Of a stretch of DNA of 64,000 nt, positions 57,845 to 64,000 are shown piece after piece. The DNA lies in the NCBI RefSeq assembly GCF_019703305.1, contig NZ_AP024814.1:1116001-1180000 (forward strand), written 5' to 3'. Origin of the DNA: Helicobacter sp. NHP19-003. GTDB lineage: Bacteria > Campylobacterota > Campylobacteria > Campylobacterales > Helicobacteraceae. A program made the translations under genes and the position numbers. Within the stretch, counting starts at the first letter, position 1, and every line of letters starts with the position of its first letter. The notes under the pieces are model-generated. The model had not been told where the DNA came from. It searched no databases and saw only the letters and a program-made list of their open reading frames with translations.

Positions 57845-58255
57845 TTAATGTTCTCTGTAGCGCATCCTCTCCAAAGCCGTTTGGGCGATGAAATCCCCCA
57901 TGGTTGCGGCCTTTTGGTAATGTTCTTTGGCTTTAGCCATGTCCTGTGGCCTGCCATGCCCGTATTCATAAATGACTCCCAAAGCATGGTGCGCCCTGGC
58001 ATCCCCCATCAGCGCAGCCTTTTGGAAGTACTCAAAGGCCTTGACAAAATCCCTTTCCCCCTCTTGACCGCAAGAATGCATGCCGCCTAGTTCGTAGTAC
58101 CCCATCGCCTCCCCTGCTTCCCCCGCTTTGAGATAATACTCCGCAGCCTTTGCATAATCCTTGTTGTTGTAAGCCACTTTGGCTGCACTTAGGTAAACAA
58201 CCCCCTCAGTACCCCCATCGGCTTCTATGGCGCTTGCTTCTTTTGCTTTAAGCAC
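57845..58255 (-). CDS. Sel1-repeat protein, no signal peptide
   Basis: A 136-residue protein with about three Sel1-like repeats (DYAKAAEYYLKAGEAGEAMG, YELGGMHSCG, FEYFQKAALMGDARAHHALG). It starts with GTG at 58255, six bases after AAGGAG, and has no hydrophobic leader, so it should be cytoplasmic unless the true start is different. It shares the repeat type, but not the sequence, of the arm copies just next to it. It follows the pirin gene by 76 nt on the same strand. Confidence 0.75.
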   Translation of the reverse strand: MLKAKEASAIEADGGTEGVVYLSAAKVAYNNKDYAKAAEYYLKAGEAGEAMGYYELGGMHSCGQEGERDFVKAFEYFQKAALMGDARAHHALGVIYEYGHGRPQDMAKAKEHYQKAATMGDFIAQTALERMRYREH

Positions 58256-58331
58256 GAGAATCTCCTTGGCTATTTTTTAACAAACGGATCTCCATTTTAC
58301 CCATTTTGAGGGCTAATTCCCTTAACTTGCC

Positions 58332-59186
58332 TTAAAGATTTCCAAAACGCCCTGAGCGCACATCTGCTATGGCCTGCTCGATCTCTGCTTGTGTGTTCAT
58401 GACAAAGGGCCCATAGCCGACCACGGGTTCATTCAGGGGCGCGCCTGTGAGCACAAGCACTTTAGCCTCTTCAAGCGCAGAGAAAGCAAGCTGTGATCCC
58501 CCCCTTTGGAAGGTGATGAGTTGCTCTTTGTGTGCGCGTTGCCCCTCAAATGCCACCACACCATCCAGCACCAACATCAAGACATTGTGGCCTTCTGGGA
58601 CCTCCAAACGCAAAGCATCCCCGCCCTGCACCCTTAAATCCCACAGATTGATGGGTGAAAAGGTTGTTGCGGGCCCCCTAACCCCCCCTAACTCCCCTGC
58701 AATGATCCGCGCCTTGCTTGTGCCCTCTAGGGCCACGCTTGGGATGTCTTGTGCGCGGATCGCTTGGTATTTAGGGGGGGTTAATTTATGGGCTTTGGGC
58801 AAATTCACCCAAAGCTGCACCACTTCAAACACCCCGCCTTCGTTGGCAAATTTCTTAGAGTAAAACTCTTGGTGCAAAATGCCCGCACCTGCCGTCATCC
58901 ATTGCACATCCCCGGGGGTGATGATCCCGCCCCCTCCGTGCGAATCTGTGTGTTCCACTTCGCCGCTGTAGGCGATGGTCACCGTTTCAAAGCCCTTGTG
59001 GGGGTGTGGCCCCACGCCAAACTCCCCTCCACCCCCTTTAAAAGGGTGGGGCGCGTTGTAGTCTAAGAGCAAAAATGGGTCGCAATTTTTATGTGTATCG
59101 CGATAACTAAACATGGAGGCGACATAAAACCCATTGCCCACCCAATGTTTAGGGGGCGCGTCATAAACACGATCGACTTGTTTCAT
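58332..59186 (-). CDS. Pirin-family protein
   Basis: The 284-residue bicupin has the pirin metal-binding motifs GPHPHKGFETVT and HTDSHGGGGIITPGDVQWMTAGAGILHQE in the N-terminal domain and the usual C-terminal cupin (GYGPFVMNTQAEIEQAI). Some pirins act as quercetin 2,3-dioxygenases and others as regulators or redox sensors; the sequence does not decide. Start preceded by AAAAGGAG. The broken oxidoreductase lies 34 nt upstream on the same strand. Confidence 0.9.
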   Translation of the reverse strand: MKQVDRVYDAPPKHWVGNGFYVASMFSYRDTHKNCDPFLLLDYNAPHPFKGGGGEFGVGPHPHKGFETVTIAYSGEVEHTDSHGGGGIITPGDVQWMTAGAGILHQEFYSKKFANEGGVFEVVQLWVNLPKAHKLTPPKYQAIRAQDIPSVALEGTSKARIIAGELGGVRGPATTFSPINLWDLRVQGGDALRLEVPEGHNVLMLVLDGVVAFEGQRAHKEQLITFQRGGSQLAFSALEEAKVLVLTGAPLNEPVVGYGPFVMNTQAEIEQAIADVRSGRFGNL

Positions 59187-59220
59187 CGTTCTCCTTTTAT
59201 GGGATAAACCCCTGATAATC

Positions 59221-59702
59221 TTAGCAACGCGTGGCCAAATCTTGATCGCTTAGCGTGAAAGCCCCAAAGGTGGCAAAGTGGCCTGTGTATGTACCTCCTA
59301 TGAAGGCAATTGTGGCCTTAAAGGGGGTTAAGATCGCCTCTATAGAAAGCCCTATCTCAGTGTACTTCTCTAGAGGCGATCCTAAACTCACGGCTAAAGA
59401 AAATGCTTTGCCCTGCAGTGCCTTGCCGCTTGAACCATAGGCAAAGCCATAGGCGAGCACATCGTCCAAATACTTTTTAAACAAGGAAGGGCAGGAGTAC
59501 CAAAAGATGGGGAATTGGAAAACGATATGTGTGTGGCTTGTGTGAGCAGTTGCTGCTCAGCCGCTATGTCGATCTTAAAATCCGGGTATTTGTGGTAGAG
59601 CTCGCTAAACACCACGCCTTTGTGGTGGATGCTCTCTTTTAAAGCCTTGTTGACACGGGATTTTTGTAAATCAGGGTGGGCCAAAACAACTAAAGTAGCC
59701 AT
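59221..59702 (-). pseudogene. NAD(P)H oxidoreductase (flavodoxin-like, KefF/YheR type), frameshifted at (TG)4
   Basis: From ATG at 59702 (AAAGGA upstream) the frame reads ATLVVLAHPDLQKSRVNKAL, the start of flavodoxin-like NAD(P)H oxidoreductases. After QATHI it leaves the frame. The other frame continues VFQFPIFWYSCPSLFKKYLD and reaches KALQGKAFSLAVSLG. The switch is at a CA/TG repeat (59528-59535): removing one dinucleotide gives THIVFQFP and one protein of about 159 residues. Such enzymes are usually 170-190 residues, so the C-terminus may be short too. Whether this is slippage, decay or base-calling is open. Confidence 0.78.
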
Positions 59703-59807
59703 TTTGTTCCTTTCGTTTTTTAGTAAGGCAGTTAAAGGCAAGGGGGCTTTTAGCATAAAAGGTGTGCTTTGTCAAGGCAAGCTAAGACACATAGCAACAC
59801 CCCAACA

Positions 59808-62114
59808 TTAAAACTCATAGCTCAAATACGCCGTAACCGAGCGGCCTGGGCCGGGCTGGTAACCGGCCGGGCTAGTGCCAATGCCCCTAAAGTAATATTT
59901 CATGTCAAAAATATTATTCACCTGTAAGCTCCCCGTGATTTTGTGCCGTCCACTTTGCCAAAAGACTTGGCTGATTTGGATGTTCCACACCCAATACCAC
60001 GGCAAGAGCCCTACACTATTGCAACCCTGAGAAATGCCCGCATTTTTACTCGGGTCGAGCTTAAAGCAGGCAGTCTGGTTTTTGGCTTGGTTGAGCACAG
60101 AGGAGTAGGCGCGGCTGTAAAAGTAGCTGGAGAGTCCAAAGGTGGTGTGCTTGTAGGTGTAGCTCATGTCAAAAATAAATTGGTGGGGGCTCACATAGGG
60201 TAGCTTTTTGCCCTTGAGGTTGAAGGGGTGATTCACAATCCCCACAAAGTATTTTGTCTTATCTAGGGCATTGGTCGTAACGCGCGCGTCCGTGTAGGTG
60301 TAGGCCAAGTGCATTTGTAGTCCCCTAATGGGCGCGTAGTAAAGCTCCAACTCTACGCCCTGAGATCGAGCATCTAAGGGTCCCGGGCTATAGCCGCCGG
60401 AGTAGTAGTTTTTAGCAAAAATCACAAAGTAATTGGCGTTGAAGCTTAAGATGTTTTTATAGCTGTAACGCGAGCCACCCTCCAATTCGTTAAAGGTTTG
60501 GGTATAGTCAGAGGAAAACGCCCCAATGGTGGTCATGTTGAATTGTGGGGGGATGAAACTGCGGCGGTAGTTGCAATAAAGCAGCCACCCGTCTAAGGGC
60601 TTGTAGCCGATGTTTAAGGCGGGGCTAAATTGGTTGCTAGGTTCTTTAGTGGTGTTCCATAGATTGAAGTTATGCTTGGTGGGGATACTCTTATGTATGT
60701 TTAAAAAGGTGTAGCGCAACCCCGGGGTAACCACGACTTTGCCGCCTAGAAAACTCAGTTTGTCGCTAAAATACACGGCGGTGTAGTTGTTGTCCATTTT
60801 GACATTTTGACTCGGGCTCTTAATGAGAATATAAGGGCTCATGGTGCAAGAGCCACTGGCCCCCTCACAGGTGGATTGTAGGGTTTTAAAGAGCATGTTG
60901 CTTTGCATGAAACGCATGCCGACCTTGACATCTTGGCTCACAATGGGGTGGCTAAAATGCAGGTTTAAGGCTGGCTCGATGGCGTTGATGAGGTAGGTTC
61001 TGGCATGGTTGGCGATGAAAAACCCACTGTAATTATCATCGGTGTATATGTGCCCGATGGCAGGGTTGGTGTTCACACTTAAGTAGTTGGAGTCTAATTG
61101 GAAATCGCGGCTCATGGTGTGCCCGTAGTAGGTGAGTGTGAAGTCTCCCTCAAAGTGGCGGGTTTCAAAGAAATTTTGATAGCGCACGCTCCACAGCATT
61201 GCCTTGCCACTCTTGGCATTGTTGGGGCGGGTGTTGGCAAAGCGGTTTTTTTGATAATCAGCTAAAGCCATTGAACCCGGGTCTGCCATGTCAAAGCTAT
61301 AATATTGGTAGTTGGCAGCGATTTTGTTGTTCTCATTGATTTGGTAGAGCAAGTCTAAAAGGTAGTTTTGGATGTTGGTGGGGCTATTGGCCCTAAAACC
61401 CTGCCCTGTGATGTAGTTGGCCTGCGCTTGCACGCCAAAGTGGTTGTTGATCATGCCCCCGCTTTTTAGGTAGGTGTTGTATAAAAAATTGTTGGCTAGG
61501 GTCTTAATGAAGGGCTGCCCCTTACTCTCAGGCCCCACAAAGCCCCCATTACTCGCCCGACCCCACGCTGTCATGCGCTCGGCTACTTGGTTTTGCCACT
61601 TATAAGGAATGGGCTTGGTGATGATGTTGATCACCCCCCCAAAGGCGTTGGGGCCGTATTGCACGCTCTCCCCGCCCTTAACCACGCTGATACGATCGAT
61701 CATCTGGAAAGTGGCGGGGAAAATGGGGATGGAGATGTCGGCATAAGGAGCAGCATAGACAGGGATGCCATTGACCAAAATAAAGCCCGTGTTGCTGTTG
61801 CCTGAGCCCCCGCCCCCAAAGCCCCGCACTGAAAATCTAGGCAGAGCACCGATGCCTGTGGCGTTTCTTATGTGTATCCCGGGGACATTTTGCAAAGCTT
61901 CCTCAATGCTTTGGTTGGCCTGCTGTGTGAGTTGTTTATGAGAAATGATTGTTTGGCTACCCAAATAATTTTTCACTTCTTCACTGCGCCAGCTTTTGGG
62001 GGCTTCTTCATTGACCGACTTGCCCGTGGCCTCTACCCTTTGCAAGCTGTGGGTTTTTATTGCCCACAAGGGCATGCATGCACACACGCATAAAATAAAA
62101 CTACTTCTACACAT
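59808..62114 (-). CDS. fecA: TonB-dependent outer membrane receptor, FecA-like
   Basis: A protein of about 768 residues. After a Cys-rich signal peptide it has the region HSLQRVEATG (possible TonB box area), the plug domain (ALQNVPGIHIRNATGIGALP, RFSVRGFGG, GGVINIITK) and a 22-strand-type barrel. It ends GIGTSPAGYQPGPGRSVTAY...SYEF with terminal Phe, as in H. pylori FecA proteins. These import ferric citrate or, for FecA3, nickel, powered by TonB. Two ATGs adjoin (62117, 62114); 62114 has the better spacing from AAAGGA. An AT-rich upstream region could hold Fur or NikR sites, but I see no clear full palindrome. Confidence 0.9.
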   Translation of the reverse strand: MCRSSFILCVCACMPLWAIKTHSLQRVEATGKSVNEEAPKSWRSEEVKNYLGSQTIISHKQLTQQANQSIEEALQNVPGIHIRNATGIGALPRFSVRGFGGGGSGNSNTGFILVNGIPVYAAPYADISIPIFPATFQMIDRISVVKGGESVQYGPNAFGGVINIITKPIPYKWQNQVAERMTAWGRASNGGFVGPESKGQPFIKTLANNFLYNTYLKSGGMINNHFGVQAQANYITGQGFRANSPTNIQNYLLDLLYQINENNKIAANYQYYSFDMADPGSMALADYQKNRFANTRPNNAKSGKAMLWSVRYQNFFETRHFEGDFTLTYYGHTMSRDFQLDSNYLSVNTNPAIGHIYTDDNYSGFFIANHARTYLINAIEPALNLHFSHPIVSQDVKVGMRFMQSNMLFKTLQSTCEGASGSCTMSPYILIKSPSQNVKMDNNYTAVYFSDKLSFLGGKVVVTPGLRYTFLNIHKSIPTKHNFNLWNTTKEPSNQFSPALNIGYKPLDGWLLYCNYRRSFIPPQFNMTTIGAFSSDYTQTFNELEGGSRYSYKNILSFNANYFVIFAKNYYSGGYSPGPLDARSQGVELELYYAPIRGLQMHLAYTYTDARVTTNALDKTKYFVGIVNHPFNLKGKKLPYVSPHQFIFDMSYTYKHTTFGLSSYFYSRAYSSVLNQAKNQTACFKLDPSKNAGISQGCNSVGLLPWYWVWNIQISQVFWQSGRHKITGSLQVNNIFDMKYYFRGIGTSPAGYQPGPGRSVTAYLSYEF

Positions 62115-62288
62115 CATTATCCTTTCTAAAAAGGCGCATTTTACAAAAACAATTATAAGAATTAAATTAAAAAAGTGGTGTGGGGATTGTGCGATATTTG
62201 CGTTTGAAAAATGTCTGAGAACACCCCAAAATTAGCAAGAACTCAAAGGATTTGGCTAGACTAGAGCATTTATGTAAGAGGAGTGCCC

Positions 62289-62993
62289 ATGCGGCGCTGG
62301 AGCGCAACATACCTGACCTGTCTCTTGGGTTTGGCATGTCTTTCGCCCTTGTGTGCAGAACATAAGGGTTGGTATTTGAGTTTTGGTCCACAATTTAGCT
62401 TGGTTAGGAGCGAAGGCCTTGTGTCGCAGAATGGGAACTTCATCGTGCCTAAAGACCAGCGGGGGTTAGAAGATAGCGTGGCCCCAATGGGCGGGGGCAA
62501 TGTGCGCTTGGGGTTTAAACATTTCTTTGGGCAGAGCAAACAATTTGGGGTGCGCTATTATTTTAACTTTGCAGGCAATGGAGGGCCTGGCGTGGCGCAA
62601 TTTGTCTATGGTTTGGGCGCAGACGCTTTGCTCAACTTTATAGAGCTTAAATGGAGGGGGCAGGATTTCACCTTTGGAGGGTTTGTGGGCTTGATGTTTG
62701 GGGTGGAAACTTGGCACACAGGGGTGGCTCTCGTCTTTGAAAAGGAGCTTGTGGCTGATTTGGGGGGCACTTTTGCGCTCCAAACACACCCCGTGCAGTT
62801 CCAATTACCCCTCAACATTGGTTTGCGCTTCAGCTTTTCCAAACACCAAAGTTTGGACTTAGGGATCATGATGCCCTTTTTATACTCCCCCTTTGCCCAC
62901 TACTTGAAGGACTTTCACCACACCAAAGACAGCGCAACCTTAACCATCCACCGCGATTTTTCGTTGTACCTCAACTACACTTATGCATTTTAG
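62289..62993 (+). CDS. Small Hop/Hor-like outer membrane protein (single-chain)
   Basis: A 234-residue protein with signal peptide ending SPLCA, then EHKGWYLSFGPQFSLVRSEG, the Hop N-terminal strand. A short insert follows, then seven strands: VRLGFKHFFG, FGVRYYFNFA, FVYGLGADALLNF, FTFGGFVGLMFG, VQFQLPLNIGLRFSF, LDLGIMMPFLYSPF and DFSLYLNYTYAF. One plus seven strands give the usual eight. ATG at 62289 follows AGAGGAG. A hor-type gene near fliW-murG is also found in H. pylori. It is a useful control for the split units at 48 kb. Confidence 0.85.
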   Translation: MRRWSATYLTCLLGLACLSPLCAEHKGWYLSFGPQFSLVRSEGLVSQNGNFIVPKDQRGLEDSVAPMGGGNVRLGFKHFFGQSKQFGVRYYFNFAGNGGPGVAQFVYGLGADALLNFIELKWRGQDFTFGGFVGLMFGVETWHTGVALVFEKELVADLGGTFALQTHPVQFQLPLNIGLRFSFSKHQSLDLGIMMPFLYSPFAHYLKDFHHTKDSATLTIHRDFSLYLNYTYAF

Positions 62994-63040
62994 TGGAACA
63001 AGTTTTGCTAGCTTAAAGCATATTTTGCCAAAGGAAACCC

Positions 63041-63445
63041 ATGCATTACACATTGAAAGCCCCCATTCTTGGGTTTGAGAGAATTATGGAGGTGGAGCTC
63101 ACCAAGATCGATGATCTCTTCAGCCGCGTGAGCAGTGTGGACGGGACCATCAGCATGGTCTTAGCCAATCCCTACAAACTGCGTGAATACAGCTTTAGCA
63201 TCCCCAAGTACATCGAACTGCTTTTAGAACTCAACGCCAAATCCCATGTGGAGGTGTATTGTGTGGTCGTGGTGCAGAAAAACCTAGAGGACTCGATGGT
63301 GAACTTCCTCGCCCCCCTCATCTTTAACCCCGACAATGGTTACGCTGCCCAAATCGCCCTATCCATCATGGACTACCCCGACTTTGGCTTTAGAGACACG
63401 CTTAAATCCTTTGTGCAGGCCAAAAGTGTGCGCCTGAGCTCTTAA
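63041..63445 (+). CDS. fliW: Flagellar assembly factor FliW
   Basis: A 134-residue protein with LKAPILGFERIMEVELTKID at the N-terminus and VEVYCVVVVQ...NFLAPLIFN...AAQIAL, the FliW fold. FliW binds flagellin and counters CsrA, tying flagellin translation to export in the cytoplasm. The ATG follows AAAGGAAACCC. murG begins 5 nt after the stop, as for HP1154-HP1155 in H. pylori. Confidence 0.92.
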   Translation: MHYTLKAPILGFERIMEVELTKIDDLFSRVSSVDGTISMVLANPYKLREYSFSIPKYIELLLELNAKSHVEVYCVVVVQKNLEDSMVNFLAPLIFNPDNGYAAQIALSIMDYPDFGFRDTLKSFVQAKSVRLSS

Positions 63446-63450
63446 ATGCC

Positions 63451-64000
63451 ATGTTAGCGATCACTGGGGGAGGCACAGGCGGGCATCTGTGCATCGTCCG
63501 CTCTTTAGCGCAAGAGTTGCAAAATAGGGGGCACGACCTGCTCTACATCGGCAGCACTTCAGGGCAGGATAAGGCGTGGTTTGAAAACAGCCCCCTCTTC
63601 AAGCAGTGTTTTTTCTTAAACACCACAGGCGTTGTCAACAAAAGCTTTTTAAGAAAAGTCCAAGCCCTCTATAAGCAAGTCCGTTGCACCCAAACCGCCA
63701 GAGGTCTTTTAAAAAAGCACCACATCAAAGCCCTCATCAGCGTGGGGGGCTTTAGCGCAGGGCCGGGCTCTTTTGCGGGCATCCTCTCCAAAATCCCCCT
63801 TTACATCCACGAGCAAAACGCCGTGCAAGGGGCGTTAAACAAACTCATCGCCCCCTATGCCCAATGCATTTTTAGCAGTTTCAAAGGCACAGAGGAAAAC
63901 CCCAAGAGGGTTTACACCCCCTATCCCATCCAAAACAGCTTTTTTGAGAATGCCAGAATCCGCACAGAAGTACGGACAATTTTATTTCTGGGCGGATCGC
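63451..64000 (+). CDS. murG: MurG, UDP-GlcNAc:lipid I transferase (3' end outside window)
   Basis: The open frame from ATG at 63451 reads LAITGGGTGGHLCIVRSLAQ, the MurG N-terminal glycine loop, and later SVGGFSAGPG and YIHEQNAVQGALNKLIAPY (HEQN motif). It is still open at the window edge (TILFLGG, start of the second domain). MurG converts lipid I to lipid II at the inner membrane for peptidoglycan synthesis. It lies 5 nt after fliW; the ribosome-binding site is weak, so translation may be coupled. Confidence 0.95.
   Translation, partial: MLAITGGGTGGHLCIVRSLAQELQNRGHDLLYIGSTSGQDKAWFENSPLFKQCFFLNTTGVVNKSFLRKVQALYKQVRCTQTARGLLKKHHIKALISVGGFSAGPGSFAGILSKIPLYIHEQNAVQGALNKLIAPYAQCIFSSFKGTEENPKRVYTPYPIQNSFFENARIRTEVRTILFLGGS

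Overview
The window is a chromosomal segment of a gastric, non-pylori Helicobacter. The evidence is a fused rpoB-rpoC gene, Hop/Hor-type outer membrane proteins, a FecA-type receptor, the cysM-metB-luxS cluster, and gene blocks in the order known from H. pylori (fabZ-lpxA-clpX-mreB-mreC; tRNA-tuf-rpmG-secE-nusG-rplKAJL-rpoBC; fqrB-ccoS-alaS; fliW-murG). Base composition looks richer in G+C than H. pylori, which suggests the H. heilmannii/H. bizzozeronii/H. felis group. The species cannot be fixed from this sequence alone.

Layout. 1-2971: end of a type II restriction-modification module and a decayed Sel1-repeat gene. 3091-5621: cysM-metB-luxS (minus), reverse transsulfuration and S-ribosylhomocysteine cleavage. 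5765-7394: an ATP-grasp-like protein and an LRAT-fold protein. 7398-10197: a broken family 9 glycosyltransferase and a frameshifted fliK. 10313-15151: an MFS transporter, accD-rlmH-membrane protein, a short multi-hairpin region, and rlmN. 15144-20487: fabZ-lpxA-clpX-mreB-mreC-lipoprotein (minus), joined by 1-4 nt overlaps or short gaps. 20572-25497: a PEBP-family protein, fqrB, ccoS, alaS and a YceI protein. 25561-39105: tRNA-Thr/Tyr/Gly/Thr, tuf, rpmG, tRNA-Trp, secE, nusG, rplKAJL and rpoBC, the core translation/transcription supra-operon.

39235-57792 is the accessory island and the most unusual part. Two inverted copies of a 1,754-bp sequence, identical as far as I can see, flank about 15 kb. 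The interior holds two divergent units. Each unit is a small secreted protein bearing the Hop N-terminal motif (AENSGFYGSVGF), followed by a giant gene of about 2,500-2,600 codons whose C-terminus is a seven-strand Hop-type barrel domain. The repeat arms contain the identical 3' ends of the giant genes, a G10 tract, and a secreted Sel1-repeat gene. One small gene carries a (CT)8 tract in its signal sequence and is out of frame as read (phase OFF). The left giant gene is interrupted by a one-base frameshift at an A6 run. In H. pylori, rpsL-rpsG-fusA follow rpoBC; here the island takes that place. I propose that the small protein supplies the missing first strand of the barrel (a split Hop protein). 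The intact single-chain Hop-like protein at 62289-62993 is an in-window comparison.

57845-64000: another Sel1 protein, a pirin, a broken NAD(P)H oxidoreductase, a FecA-like TonB receptor, a small Hop-like protein, fliW, and the start of murG, which runs off the window. Several genes are broken at short repeats (fliK, the left giant gene, the oxidoreductase, the CT-tract gene). Phase variation, gene decay and base-calling error must therefore be separated case by case.
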